DNA from: Chrysopilus asiliformis
Lineage: Eukaryota > Arthropoda > Insecta > Diptera > Rhagionidae
DNA: 64,000 nt
Assembly (NCBI GenBank): GCA_964034945.1
Contig: OZ035964.1
Location: 8,511,942-8,575,941 of the forward strand
Direction: 5' to 3'
Below, in pieces: positions 23,925 to 36,400 of the stretch. Each line of letters starts with the position of its first letter. The first letter of the stretch is position 1. The position numbers and the translations under genes were made by a program. A model generated the notes under the pieces. That model saw only the letters and a list, made by a program, of their open reading frames with translations, made no database searches and was not told the DNA's origin.

Positions 23925-24161
23925 TGTTTTTTGCTCATTTCTGGTTCCATATCTATACGGACTGCAGTCGCATGTAGGGCCTTCATGCGGCTACGTGTTT
24001 TTTGGTGCTGTTAAAACAGTGGTGATTTTGTCATATTTGACCGTTTTTGGAATTTTGTCAGGGCATTCGAATTTCCCAAATTTTCTTTGAATTTCTAATA
24101 TCCTGTTAAACTTTGCGTTCGTAATTTCGTCACTATCACTTTTCTGCTTTGACGAAAAGCT

Positions 24162-24474
24162 CCAAAGAGGGGTGGACAGCCGCGTGGCTAGCCGGAAAGA
24201 GCCGGGACGCGTAACTCAAGCCGCACAGGACTCTCTGAATTGGTTAAGAGCCTGGTGATTTTTGGAGTCTTGTGCGACTTGCGTTATTCGTTTTGGTAGT
24301 TTCTGGAAAGCTCCTCGGCCCGTGCTCCCCATAGCGATTCTTTTGAGTCTGGCAGAAACCTAAGAGCTAACTGTGCGCGAGGTACAAGACAGCTGACGCG
24401 ATTTGTGTCCCTCGTACAGATAGTTTCCGAGGTTATTGCTTGACTTGCAAGTTCCAGGAGTAATTCATAAAAGC
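24162..24474 (+). repeat. Cassette K, copy 2
   Basis: About 95% identical to copy 1. The 17-bp stem is 24217-24233 with 24265-24281. Here the A-C mismatch of copy 1 has become an A-T pair, while a new C-A mismatch appears at stem position 5. Confidence 0.7.
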
Positions 24475-25074
24475 ACTTCGCAAAAATTATAAATGTTGTC
24501 TTCGGGTGAGTTTTCTTATTAGTTTTTATTCTCATTGCGTACGCTTTTCCACCATGACGCCTTTTGCGGCGTTCAGGAAAAACATGGGGGGGGAACCTTT
24601 CGGGAAAGTTGTGTACTGTTTTTTGTCCGGCCTCGGTAGTCGTGTGCGCACTCGTTATTTCCGCGTTAGCGTTTTTGGATCCGCGCCAGCGCTAGGTATT
24701 CGCGCGATTCTGCGACTCAGGATTCAACCTGGAAGAACAACAGAGATGGAAGCTCGTGCCTTGTTCCTGCTATCAAAAGGGTGAGTACTTTAAAGTATTT
24801 TTTTAACTACAATTTAATTGTCGTTGTTAAAATGATTTATTAAAATCCTTTCCCAAATCTCTTTAAGTATCGACAGTGAATGACAAGAATCTTTTCTTTC
24901 TATTTCAGATTAATGTGTTTTAGTGAAATAATTCCAAAATTATAGTGAAATTTAATATTCGCGAAGGCCTTTTTTCAATAAGTGAGCGAATAAGCAGTGA
25001 AAATATAAAATTAAATAATAATTATTTTGAGAGTAGGGCATTTTTAGTGCGCGTCGCGTGTGCTTTAATTAATA

Positions 25075-25185
25075 TTAATATTTCAGGTATAATATAAAGT
25101 GTTTGCTCCTGAAAAAAAGGCGGCTGAACATCGCTGGACGTTCTTCATGCAGTAAAAGAACATCGTCAACATATACCGCCGCCAT
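25075..25185 (-). CDS. Candidate small ORF (36 codons), opposite to the splice chain
   Basis: On the minus strand ACATAATGGCGGCGG opens 36 codons beginning MAAVYVDDVLLLHEERPA. The YVDD string recalls reverse-transcriptase active sites, but no other RT motif is near and the frame ends in an AT-rich tail, so I do not call it RT. It overlaps the predicted plus-strand exon 25087-25193, and both cannot readily be real. Mirrored at 54260-54370 (+). Confidence 0.2.
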   Translation of the reverse strand: MAAVYVDDVLLLHEERPAMFSRLFFRSKHFILYLKY

Positions 25186-25193
25186 TATGTTAT

Positions 25194-26040
25194 GTGAGTT
25201 TTTTTTTAAAGTCACTTTTTTAACTATATTTTTTTAAATTTATATAAATCAGAAATATTTCAAACTCGTGACTATCTTGGAACAAAACTGTTCTGTGCAT
25301 CCTTTGATATTAGGTTTTTTTTTGGTTTTAGAGAAGTTTCCCTAAATTTTGTTAGGATTTTCCGAAATTTCTTTTCAGATGAATGTTAAAATTGGGTCCC
25401 GTTGGAATTTCTTAAGACATCACTGTCTAAATCCAATCAAAAACATTTGTATTTTACTTACCGTTGAAAATTGTTTGATTTTCTTGGACTTTTCTTCCTG
25501 CATTTTCTTCTGGAACATAGACCGATAGTAGCTTTCAAATCATTGGAAAAATCTTCAATATATTCCGCATCCCCTTTACTACGCTAAACAGCTGTCTTCG
25601 TCGTCGTCGTGGAGGGGAGCGAGTGGTGGGAGGTGGGCCTTTTACACGAAAAAAAAGGTTTTCGTCTAGGTAAAACTTGTGTTGTCAATTCAAGAAAATT
25701 GGAACCAATTGGGTGCCTAGAAAATGAAAATTTGATCAACTAGAAAATACTAGTTTAATTCCTAGTATTTTCTAATGTTCGATGGAGTGATTTCCTAGAC
25801 ATGATCACAATTTTCTTGAATTGCGAAAAGTTTTCCGTTGGATAAACCTCATTTGTTGTTTTCTTGATTTCAGGAATTTTTTTTGCAGTGTATTTTTTCT
25901 GTTTTGATCATCAAAACAAGTCTGATGCCTATTTTATTGGCATCAATTAAAACATCAAGATAGATTTTTCCAATGTGAATTATTTTTCAAAAAAGATTGA
26001 AAAATGAATATTATCAAAAAAGATTTTTTTTTGTATGAAA
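25194..26040. other. AT-rich arm DNA with a 13-bp hairpin
   Basis: On the minus strand 25583-25462 is open in one frame for 40 codons (includes DAEYIEDFSNDLKATIGLC) between a weak acceptor and a consensus GTAAGT donor. This is a possible exon of unknown identity, mirrored at 53862-53983 (+). TAGAAAATACTAG (25741-25753) pairs perfectly with 25762-25774 across 8 nt. Otherwise low complexity. Confidence 0.35.
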
Positions 26041-26340
26041 AATTCGACTCCGCAACCTGTCTGTGGGTGAGTGGGTGGGTGGTGGAGGCACACGCTAGAT
26101 GAGCGACAGGTGAGCATCAGTTGTGCGGTGAACATCTTAGTGTGTGGGTGGGTGCATGTGGGTGGCTGTGGCTCAGCGGATGACGTCATGCACATCGTGC
26201 AGCAGCGCGCTAGGAATTTTTTCGTTTGGAAGCAGGGCTAGAAGGGTTCGAAAAAGGGAACTTCTGAGCACGGAATCGTGTAAATTATCGCAATTTTTCC
26301 ACCCAATCGACTGCATGTCTTGCAAGTATTTTCTCTAAGC
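26041..26340 (+). repeat. Module R1, copy 4 (diverged)
   Basis: Keeps the order GT-rich stretch, GGCTCAGCGGATGACGTCATG (CRE 26181-26188), AGGGTTCGAAAAAGGGAACTT, and CCAATCGACTGCATGTCTTGC. The acceptor here reads AAG. Transitional DNA follows (26400-26700), then AT array 5. The most diverged R1 in the window. Confidence 0.65.
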
Positions 26341-26704
26341 AATTTTACGTACAAAAATTTCACTTTTCAATATAAAAAAACTAATTTTGAAGTTGGAAAA
26401 AAATTTCATGTTTTTTCTTAGGGGATTTTCTATACAGAAAATTTTTTCCAGAATTTTCCAAGGTGTTTTCTATACAGAAAAACCATTGTGTGAATTTTAA
26501 ATGCAATTTTCATGTGGAAAATTTTCTTTCTGAATTTTTGGACGGCTTTTCAACGTAGTAAAGTTTTTTTTTGGAGTTTATGGAGGCCTTTTCGAAGCGC
26601 TAAAATTTTTCCCTGACCTTCTGTTGGTCTTTTGTACACGAACAATTTTTTTCATGAAACTTGGTAGGGCTTTTTGAAGCAGAAAACATTTTTCTCTAAA
26701 TTTT

Positions 26705-26885
26705 AACAACTTTTCTGAGTAGGAAAAATATTTCCAAGACCTTTTCTATCCGGGAAATATTTTTGTCAAATTTTTACGGGATTGTTCTGAGTAGGAAAAA
26801 TATTTCCGAGATTTTTTCTATCCGGGAAATATTTTTCTCGAATTTTTAGGGGATTGTTTCTGAGTAGGAAAAATACTTTTGAGAA
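26705..26885 (+). repeat. AT-rich satellite, array 5 (about three units)
   Basis: Short array between two R1 modules, mirrored at 52560-52740. The last unit breaks off at GAGAACTC, where module R1 copy 5 begins. Confidence 0.85.
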
Positions 26886-26890
26886 CTCAA

Positions 26891-27193
26891 ATTTCCATAT
26901 AAAGATTTCTGTTCCTTTGAAAAATTCGACTCCACAACCTGTCGGTGGGTGGGTGGATCGGTGGTGGGCGCACAAGCTGAGCGACAGGTGACCACCAGTT
27001 GTGCGGTGGAGACCTTGGTGTGTGGGTGCGTGTGTGGCTCAGCGGATGACATCATGTATTGCGCTAGGAATTCCTACGTTCGGAAGTAGGGCTAAAAGGG
27101 TTCGAAAAACGGAACTTCTGAGTCTGGAATAATCTGAATTATCGCAATTCTTACACCCAATCGATTGCTTCTCATGCAGCTATTTTTTCTAAG
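26891..27193 (+). repeat. Module R1, copy 5 (CRE mutated), beside the GC array
   Basis: Same layout as copy 1, but the CRE reads TGACATCA (27047-27054). The acceptor-like end is TCTCATGCAG|CTATTT (AG at 27178-27179): the acceptor is kept while the GT of other copies is lost, which favours reading this site as an acceptor. About 200 bp of transitional DNA (27194-27395), with no gene in it, separates it from the GC satellite. Confidence 0.7.
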
Positions 27194-27389
27194 CAATTTT
27201 ACGCACAAAATTTTGACTCTTCAACAAAAAAAAGAACGAATTTAGAAGTGGGAAGAATTTTTTTTCTGATTTTTCTTAATGGGTTCTCTGTTCAAAAATT
27301 TTTTTCCAAAAATTTCCAAGAATTTTCTATATAGGAAAATCTTTGTTTGATTTTTAAAAGGAATTAAATAATTAAAGTGAGCATACAAA

Positions 27390-27402
27390 AAAACCATGGG
27401 CT
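27390..27402 (+). promoter_or_regulatory. Strong-context ATG at the left edge of the GC array
   Basis: AAACCATGGGC places an ATG (27396) in near-ideal initiation context at the first GC-satellite unit. It opens 515 codons into the array (to 28943). The mirrored ATG is at 52049 (-). Whether it is used is unknown. Confidence 0.3.
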
Positions 27403-30400
27403 GCTGCTACAGGCCCCGGAGCACCCAAAATCGCCAGTGGATGCTGCTACAGGCCCCGGAGTACCCAAAAATCGTCAGTGGGTGCTGCTACTTGCCCCAG
27501 AGCACCCAAAAATCGCCCGTGGGTGCTGCTACAGGCCCCGGAGTTACCAAAAATCGCCAGTGGGTGCTGCTACATGCCCCAGAGCACCCAAAATCGCCAG
27601 TGGGTGCTGCTACAGGCCCCGGAGCACCCAGAAATCGCCAGTGGGTGCTGCTACAGGCCCCGGAGCACCCAAAATCGCCAGTGGGTGCTGCTACAGGCCC
27701 CGGAGCACTCAAAAATCGCCCGTGGGTGCTGCTACAGGCCCCGGAGCACCCACAAATCGCCAGTGGGTGCTGCTACATGCCCCAGAGCACCCAAAAATCG
27801 CCCGTGGGTGCTGCTACAGGCCCCGGAGCACCCACAAATCGCCCATGGGTGCTGCTACAGGCCCCAGAGCACCCAAAATTTGCCAGTGGGTGCTGCTACA
27901 GGCCTCGGAGCACCCACAAATCGCCCGTGGGTGCTGCTACATGCCCCAGAGCACCCGAAATCGCCAGTGGGTGCTGCTACAGGCCCCAGAGCACCCAAAA
28001 TTTGCCAGTGGGTGCTGCTACAGGCCCCGGAGCACCCAAAATCGCCAGTGGGTGCTGCTACAGGCCCCGGAGCACCCAAAAATCGCCAGTGGGTGCTGCT
28101 ACAGGCCCCGGAGCAACCAAAAATCGCCAGTGGGTGCTGCTACAGGCCCCGGAGCACCCAAAATTTGCCAGTGGGTGCTGCTCCAGGCCTCGGAGCACCC
28201 ACAAATCGCCAGTGGGTGCTGCTACAGGCCCCAGAGCACCCAAAATTTGCCAGTGGGTGCTGCTACAGGCCCCGGAGCACCCAAAAATCGCCAGTGGGTG
28301 CTGCTACAGGCCCCGGAGCACCCAAAATCGCCAGTGGGTGCTGCTACAGGCCCCGGAGCACCCAAAAATCGCCAGTGGGTGCTGCTACAGGCCTCGGAGC
28401 ACCCAAAATTTGCCAGTGGGTGCTGCGACAGGCCCTGGAGCACCCAAAAATTGCCCGTGGGTGCTGCTACAGGCCCCGGAGCCCCAAAATTTGCCAGTGG
28501 GTGCTGCTACAGGCCCCGGAGCACCCAAAAATTGCCAGTGGGTGCTGCTACAGGCCCCGGAGCACCCAAAAATCGCCAGCGGGTGCTGCTACAGGCCCCG
28601 GAGCACCCAAAAATTGCCAGTGGGTGCTGCTACAGGCCCCGGAGCACCCAAAAATTGCCAGTGGGTGCTGCTACAGGCCCCGGAGCACACAAAAATTGCC
28701 ACTGGGTGCTGCTACAGACCCCGAAGCACCCAAAAATCGCCAGCGGGTGCTGCTACAGGCCCCGGAGCACCCAAAAATCGCCAGTGGGTGCTGCTACATG
28801 CCCCAGAGCACCCAAAAATCGCCCGTGGGTGCTGCTACTTGCCCCAGAGCACCCAAAATCGCCAGTGGGTGCTGCTACAGGCCCCGGAGCACCCACAAAT
28901 CGCCCATGGGTGCTGCTACAGGCCCCGGAGCACCCAAAAATAGCCAGGGGCTCCTGCTGCAGGTCCTGGAGCAGCCAAAAATCGCCAGGGGCTGCTGCTA
29001 CAGGCCCTGGAGCAGCCAAAAATCGCCAGGGAGCGCCCCAAAAACCCCAGCGGGGGCTGCTACAGTCCCTGGAGCGCCCCAAAATCCCCTGTAGGCGCTG
29101 CTACAGCCCCTGGAGCGCCCCAAAAACCCCTGCAGGCGCTGCTACAGCCCCTGGAGCGCCCTAAAAACCCCAGCGGGTGCTGCTACAGGCCCCAGAGCAC
29201 CCAAAATCGCCAGTGGATGCTGCTACAGGACCCGGAGCACCCAAAATCGCCAGTGGGGTGCTTTGGAGCGGTCAAAAATCGCCAGGGGCTGCTGCTGCAG
29301 GCCCTGGAGCGGCCAGAAACCGCCGGGGGCTGCTGCTACAGGCCCCAGAGCACCCAAAATTTGCCACTGGGTGCTGCTACAGGCCTCGGAGCACCCACAA
29401 ATCGCCCGTGGGTGCTGCTACATGCCCTGGAGCACCCAAAATCGCCAGTGGATGCTGCTACATGCCCCAGAGCACCCAAAATCGCCAGTGGGTGCTGCTT
29501 CAGGCCCCAGAGCACCCAAAATTTGCCAGTGGGTGCTGCGACAGGCCCCGGAGCACCCAAAATTTGCCACTGGGTGCTGCTACAGGCCTCGGAGCACCCA
29601 CAAATCGCCCGTGGGTGCTGCTACATGCCCCAGAGCACCCAAAATCGCCAGTGGGTGCTGCTACAGGCCCCAGAGCACCCAAAATCGCCAGTGGGTGCTG
29701 CTACATGCCCCAGAGCACTCAAAAATCGCCCGTGGGTGCTGCTACAGGCCCCGGAGCACCCACAAATCGCCTATGGGTGCTGCTACAGGCCCCGGAGCAC
29801 TCAAAATTCGCCAGTGGGTGCTGTTACAGGGCCCGGAGCACCCAAAAATCGCCCATTGGTGCTGCTACAGGCCCCGGAGCACCCAAAAATCGCCAGTGGG
29901 TGCTGCTACAGGCCCCGGAGCACCCAAAAATCGCCAGTGGGTGCTGCTGCAGGTCCCGGAGCACCCAAAAATCGCCAGTGGGTGCTGCTACAGGCCTCGG
30001 AGCACCCACAAATCGCCTATGGGTGCTGCTACAGGCCCCGGAGCACTCAAAATTCGCCAGTGGGTGCTGTTACAGGGCCCGGAGCACCCAAAAATCGCCC
30101 ATTGGTGCTGCTACAGGCCCCGGAGCACCCAAAAATCGCCAGTGGGTGCTGCTACAGGCCCCGGAGCACCCAAAAATCGCCAGTGGGTGCTGCTACAGGC
30201 CTCGGAGCACCCAAAAATCGCTACAGGCCCCGGAGCACCCAAAATTTGCCAGTGGGTGCTGCTACAGGCCCCGGAGCACCCAAAATTTGCCAGTGGGTGC
30301 TGCTACAGGCCCTGGAGCACTCAAAATTCACCAGTGGGTGCTGCTACAGGCCCTGGAGCACCCAAAATCGCCAGTGGATGCTGCTACAGGCCCCGGAGCA

Positions 30401-33400
30401 CCCAAAAATCGCCCGGGGCTGCTTCTACAGGCCCTGGAGCGGCCAAAAACCACCAGGGGCTGCTGCTGCAAGCCCTGGAGCACCCAAAAATCGCCCGTGG
30501 GTGCTGCTACTTGCCCCAGAGCACCCAAAATCGCCAGTGGGTGCTGCTACAGGCCCCAGAGCACCCACAAATCGCCCGTGGGTGTTGCTACAGGCCCCAG
30601 AGCACCCAAAAATCGCCAGTGGGTGCTGCTACATGCCCCAGAGCACTCAAAAATCGCCCGTGGGTGCTGCTACAGGCCCCGGAGCACCCACAAATCGCCC
30701 ATGGGTGCTGCTACAGCCCCTGGAGCGCCCTAAAAACCCCAGCGGGTGCTGCTACAGGCCCCAGAGCACCCAAAATCGCCAGTGGGTGCTGCGACAGGCC
30801 CCAGAGCACCCAAAATCGCCAGTGGGCTGCTTTGGAGCGGTCAAAAATCGCCAGGGGCTGCTGCTGCAGGCCCTGGAGCGGCCAGAAACCGCCGGGGGCT
30901 GCTGCTACAGGCCCCAGAGCACCCAAAATTTGCCACTGGGTGCTGCTACAGGCCTCGGAGCACCCACAAATCGCCCGTGGGTGCTGCTACATGCCCCAGA
31001 GCACCCAAAATCGCCAGTGGGTGCTGCTACAGGCCCCAGAGCACCCAAAATTTGCCAGTGGGTGCTGCGACAGGCCCCGGAGCACCCAAAATTTGCCACT
31101 GGGTGCTGCTACAGGCCTCGGAGCACCCACAAATCGCCTATGGGTGCTGCTACAGGCCCCGGAGCACCCAAAATTTGCCAGTGGGTGCTGCTACAGGCCC
31201 TGGAGCACTCAAAATTCACCAGTGGGTGTTGCTACAGGCCCTGGAGCACCCAAAATCGCCAGTGGATGCTGCTACAGGCCCCGGAGCACCCCAAAATCGG
31301 CAGGGGCTGCTGCTGCAGGCCCTGGAGCGGCCAAAAATCGCCAGGGGCTGCTGCTGCAGGCCCCGGAGCACCCGAAATTTGCCAGTGGGTGCTGCTACAG
31401 GCCCCGGAGCACCCAGAAATCGCCAGTGGGTGCTGCTACAGGCCCCGGAGCACCCAAAATCGCCAGTGGGTGCTGCTACAGGCCCCGGAGCACCCAAAAA
31501 TCGCCAGTGGGTGCTGCTACAGGCCCCGGAGCTACCAAAAATCGCCCGTGGGTGCTGCTACAGGCCCCGGAGCACCCAAAAATCGCCAGTGGGTGCTGCT
31601 ACATGCCCCAGAGCACCCAAAAATCGCCCGTGGGTGCTGCTACAGGCCCCGGAGCACCCAAAATTTGCCAGTGGGTGCTGCTACAGGCCTCGGAGCACCC
31701 ACAAATCGCCCGTGGGTGCTGCTACATGCCCCAAAGCACCCAAAATCGCCAGTGGGTGCTGCTACATGCCCCAGAGCACCCAAAATCGCCAGTGGGTGCT
31801 GCTACAGGCCCCATAGCACCCAAAATTTGCCAGTGGGTGCTGCGACAGGCCCTGGAGCACACAAAAATTGCCCGTGGGTGCTGCTACAGGCCCCGGAGCA
31901 CCCAAAAATTGCCCGTGGGTGCTGCTACTTGCCCCAGAGCACCCAAAATCGCCAGTGGGTGCTGCTACAGGCCCCAGAGCACCCACAAATCGCCCGTGGG
32001 TGTTGCTACAGGCCCCAGAGCACCCAAAAATCGCCAGTGGGTGCTGCTACATGCCCCAGAGCACTCAAAAATCGCCCGTGGGTGCTGCTACAGGCCCCGG
32101 AGCACCCACAAATCGCCCATGGGTGCTGCTACAGGCCCCGGAGCACCCAAAAATAGCCAGGGGCTCCTGCTGCAGGCCCTGGAGCAGCCAAAAATCGCCA
32201 GGGGCTGCTGCTACAGGCCCTGGAGCAGCCAAAAATCGCCAGGGAGCGCCCCAAAAACCCCAGCGGGCGCTGCTACAGCCCCTGGAGCGCCCCAAAATCC
32301 CCTGTAGGCGCTGCTACAGCCCCTGGAGCGCCCTAAAAACCCCAGCAGGTGCTGCTACAGGCCCCAGAGCACCCAAAATCGCCAGTGGGTGCTGCTACAG
32401 GCCCTGGAGCACCCAAAATCGCCAGTGGATGCTGCTACATGCCCCAGAGCACTCAAAAATCGCCCGTGGGTGCTGCTACAGGCCCCGGAGCACCCACAAA
32501 TCGCCTATGGGTGCTGCTACAGGCCCCGGAGCACTCAAAATTCGCCAGTGGGTGCTGTTACAGGGCCCGGAGCACCCAAAAATCGCCCATTGGTGCTGCT
32601 ACAGGCCCCGGAGCACCCAAAAATCGCCAGTGGGTGCTGCTACAGGCCCCGGAGCACCCAAAAATCGCCAGTGGGTGCTGCTGCAGGTCCCGGAGCACCC
32701 AAAAATCGCCAGTGGGTGCTGCTACAGGCCTCGGAGCACCCACAAATCGCCTATGGGTGCTGCTACAGGCCCCGGAGCACTCAAAATTCGCCAGTGGGTG
32801 CTGTTACAGGGCCCGGAGCACCCAAAAATCGCCCATTGGTGCTGCTACAGGCCCCGGAGCACCCAAAAATCGCCAGTGGGTGCTGCTACAGGCCCGGAGC
32901 ACCCAAAAATCGCCAGTGGGTGCTGCTACAGGCCTCGGAGCACCCAAAAATCGCTACAGGCCCCGGAGCACCCAAAATTTGCCAGTGGGTGCTGCTACAG
33001 GCCCCGGAGCACCCAAAATTTGCCAGTGGGTGCTGCTACAGGCCCTGGAGCACTCAAAATTCACCAGTGGGTGCTGCTACAGGCCCTGGAGCACCCAAAA
33101 TCGCCAGTGGATGCTGCTACAGGCCCCGGAGCACCCAAAAATCGCCCGGGGCTGCTTCTACAGGCCCTGGAGCGGCCAAAAACCACCAGGGGCTGCTGCT
33201 GCAAGCCCTGGAGCACCCAAAAATCGCCCGTGGGTGCTGCTACTTGCCCCAGAGCACCCAAAATCGCCAGTGGGTGCTGCTACAGGCCCCAGAGCACCCA
33301 CAAATCGCCCGTGGGTGTTGCTACAGGCCCCAGAGCACCCAAAAATCGCCAGTGGGTGCTGCTACATGCCCCAGAGCACTCAAAAATCGCCCGTGGGTGC

Positions 33401-36400
33401 TGCTACAGGCCCCGGAGCACCCACAAATCGCCCATGGGTGCTGCTACAGCCCCTGGAGCGCCCCAAAATCCCCTGTAGGCGCTGCTACAGCCCCTGGAGC
33501 GCCCCAAAAACCCCTGCAGGCGCTGCTACAGCCCCTGGAGCGCCCTAAAAACTCCAGCGGGTGCTGCTACAGGCCCCAGAGCACCCAAAATCGCCAGTGG
33601 GTGCTGCGACAGGCCCCAGAGCACCCAAAATCGCCAATGGGCTGCTTTGGAGCGGTCAAAAATCGCCAGGGGCTGCTGCTGCAGGCCCTGGAGTGGCCAG
33701 AAACCGCTGGGGGCTGCTGCTACAGGCCCCAGAGCACCCAAAATTTGCCACTGGGTGCTGCTACAGGCCTCGGAGCACCCACAAATCGCCCGTGGGTGCT
33801 GCTACATGCCCCAGAGCACCCAAAATCGCCAGTGGGTGCTGCTACAGGCCCCAGAGCACCCAAAATTTGCCAGTGGGTGCTGCGACAGGCCCCGGAGCAC
33901 CCAAAATTTGCCACTGGGTGCTGCTACAGGCCTCGGAGCACCCACAAATCGCCCGTGGGTGCTGCTACATGCCCCAGAGCACCCAAAATCGCCAGTGGGT
34001 GCTGCTACAGGCCCCAGAGCACCCAAAATCGCCAGTGGGTGCTGCTACATGCCCCAGAGCACTCAAAAATCGCCCGTGGGTGCTGCTACAGGCCCCGGAG
34101 CACCCACAAATCGCCTATGGGTGCTGCTACAGGCCCCGGAGCACTCAAAATTCGCCAGTGGGTGCTGTTACAGGGCCCGGAGCACCCAAAAATCGCCCAT
34201 TGGTGCTGCTACAGGCCCCGGAGCACCCAAAAATCGCCAGTGGGTGCTGGTACAGGCCCCGGAGCACCCAAAAATCGCCAGTGGGTGCTGCTGCAGGTCC
34301 CGGAGCACCCAAAAATCGCCAGTGGATGCTGCTACAGGCCTCGGAGCACCCAAAAATCGCTACAGGCCCCGGAGCACTCAAAATTCACCAGTGGGTGCTG
34401 CTACAGGCCCTGGAGCACCCAAAATCGCCAGTGGATGCTGCTACAGGCCCCGGAGCACCCAAAAATCGCCCTGGGCTGCTTCTACAGGCCCTGGAGCGGC
34501 CAAAAACCACCAGGGGCTGCTGCTGCAAGCCCTGGAGCACCCCAAAATCGGCAGGGGCTGCTGCTGCAGGCGCTGGAGCACCCCAAAATCGGCAGGGGCT
34601 GCTGCTGCAGGCCCTGGAGCGGCCAAAAATCGCCAGGGGCTGCTGCTGCAGGCCCTGGAGCGGCCAAAAATCGCCAGGGGCTGCTGCTGCATGCCTGGCA
34701 GCATGCGCTGCTACAGCCCCTGGAGCGCCCCAAAAACCCCAGCGGGCGCTGCTACAGCCCCTGGAGCGCCCCAAAAACCCCAGCGGGCGCTGCTACAGCC
34801 CCTGGAGCACCCTAAAAACCCCAGCGGGCGCTGCTACAGCCCCTGGAGCGCCCCAAAAACCCCAGCGGGCGCTGCTACAGCCCCTGGAGCGCCCCAAAAT
34901 CCCCTGTAGGCGCTGCTACAGCCCCTGGAGCGCCCCAAAAACCCCTGCAGGCGCTGCTACAGCCCCGGGACCGCCACGAAAACCCCTGCAGGCGCTGCTA
35001 CAGCCCCTGGAGCGCCCCAAAAACCCCAGCCACAAAAACCCCAGCGGGCGCTGCTACAGCCCCTGGACCGCCACGAAAACCACGAAAACCCCTGGAGCGC
35101 CCCAAAAACCCCAGCGGGCGCTGCTACAGCCCCTGGACCGCCACGAAAACCCCTGCAGGCGCTGCTACAGCCCCTGGAGCGCCCCAAAAACCCAAGCTGG
35201 AGCGCCCCAAAAACCCCTGAGCGCCCCAAAAACCCCAGCGGGCGCTGCTACAGCCCCTGGACCGCCACGAAAACCCCTGCAGGCGCTGCTACAGCCCCTG
35301 GAGCGCCCCAAAAACCCCAGCGGGCGCTGCTACAGCCCCTGAAGCGCCCCAAAAACCCCAGCGGGCGCTGCTACAGCCCCTGGACCGCCACGAAAACCCC
35401 TGCGGGCGCTGCTACAGCACCTGGAGCGCCCCAAAAACCCCAGCGGGCGCTGCTACAGCCTCTGGAGCGCCCCAAAAACCCCAGCGGGCGCTGCTACAGC
35501 CCCTGGACCGCCCCAAAAACCCCTGCAGGCGCTGCTACAGCCCCTGGACCGCCACGAAAACCCCTGCAGGCGCTGCTACAGCCCCTGGAGCGCCCCAAAA
35601 ACCCCAGCGGGCGCTGCTACAGCCCCTGGACCGCCACGAAAACCCCTGCAGGCGCTGCTACAGCCCCTGGAGCGCCCCAAAAACCCCAGCGGGCGCTGCT
35701 ACAGCCCCTGGAGCGCCCCAAAAACCCCAGCGGGCGCTGCTACAGCCCCTGGAGCGCCCCAAAAACCCCAGTGGGCGCTGCTACAGCCCCTGGACCGCCA
35801 CGAAAACCCCTGCAGGCGCTGCTACAGCCCCTGGAGCGCCCCAAAAACCCCAGCGGGCGCTGCTACAGCCCCTGGAGCGCCCCAAAAACCCCAGCGGGCG
35901 CTGCTACAGCCCCTGGAGCACCCTAAAAACCCCAGCGGGCGCTGCTACAGCCCCTGGAGCGCCCCAAAAACCCCTGTAGGCGCTGCTACAGCCCCTGGAG
36001 CGCCCTAAAAACCCCAGCAGGTGCTGCTACAGGCCCCAGAGCACCCAAAATCGCCAGTGGGTGCTGCTACATGCCCCAGAGCACCCAAAATCGCCAGTGG
36101 GTGCTGCTACAGGCCCCAGAGCACCCAAAATTTGCCAGTGGGTGCTGCGACAGGCCCCCAAAACCCCAGCGGGCGCTGCTACAGCCCCTGGAGCGCCCCA
36201 AAAACCCCAGCGGGCGCTGCTACAGCCCCTGGAGCACCCTAAAAACCCCAGCGGGCGCTGCTACAGCCCCTGGAGCGCCCCAAAAACCCCAGCGGGCGCT
36301 GCTACAGCCCCTGGAGCGCCCCAAAAACCCCTGTAGGCGCTGCTACAGCCCCTGGAGCGCCCTAAAAACCCCAGCAGGTGCTGCTACAGGCCCCAGAGCA

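Larger units (their letters stand above)
22103..25193 (+). ncRNA. Candidate multi-exon spliced transcript, left arm
   Basis: Same-strand splice sites form a consistent chain. Donors: 22160, 22376, 24506, 24781 and 25194 (all GTGAGT) and 24982 (GTGAGC). Acceptors: CAG ending at 22276, 22967, 24720, 24908 and 25086. Implied exons: 22103-22159, 22277-22375, 22968-24505, 24721-24780, 24909-24981, 25087-25193. The first exon pair is itself duplicated (24724-24945). ATGs in both copies (22125, 24746; MEAR(V/A)LF(R/L)LSKG) join across the intron to give only 34 and 23 codons. The transcript looks non-coding or 5-prime untranslated. The next acceptor-like site is in module R1 (27179). Confidence 0.35.
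20820..27420 (+). repeat. Left arm of the large inverted duplication
   Basis: Matches 52027-58630 on the opposite strand: coordinates sum to 79,445 for 22968-27400 and to 79,446 for 22.0-22.4 kb and the outer satellite. In the parts I compared, only one homopolymer difference (8 versus 9 T near 22957) and one SNP (G at 26947, A at 52498) separate the 5.4-kb non-satellite arms. Similarity drops after the first two GC-satellite units. Confidence 0.95.

Noticed and set aside
25075..25185. Reverse-transcriptase fragment because of YVDD
   Set aside because: No other RT motif lies near, the frame starts just four residues before the motif, and the frame ends in AT-rich sequence.
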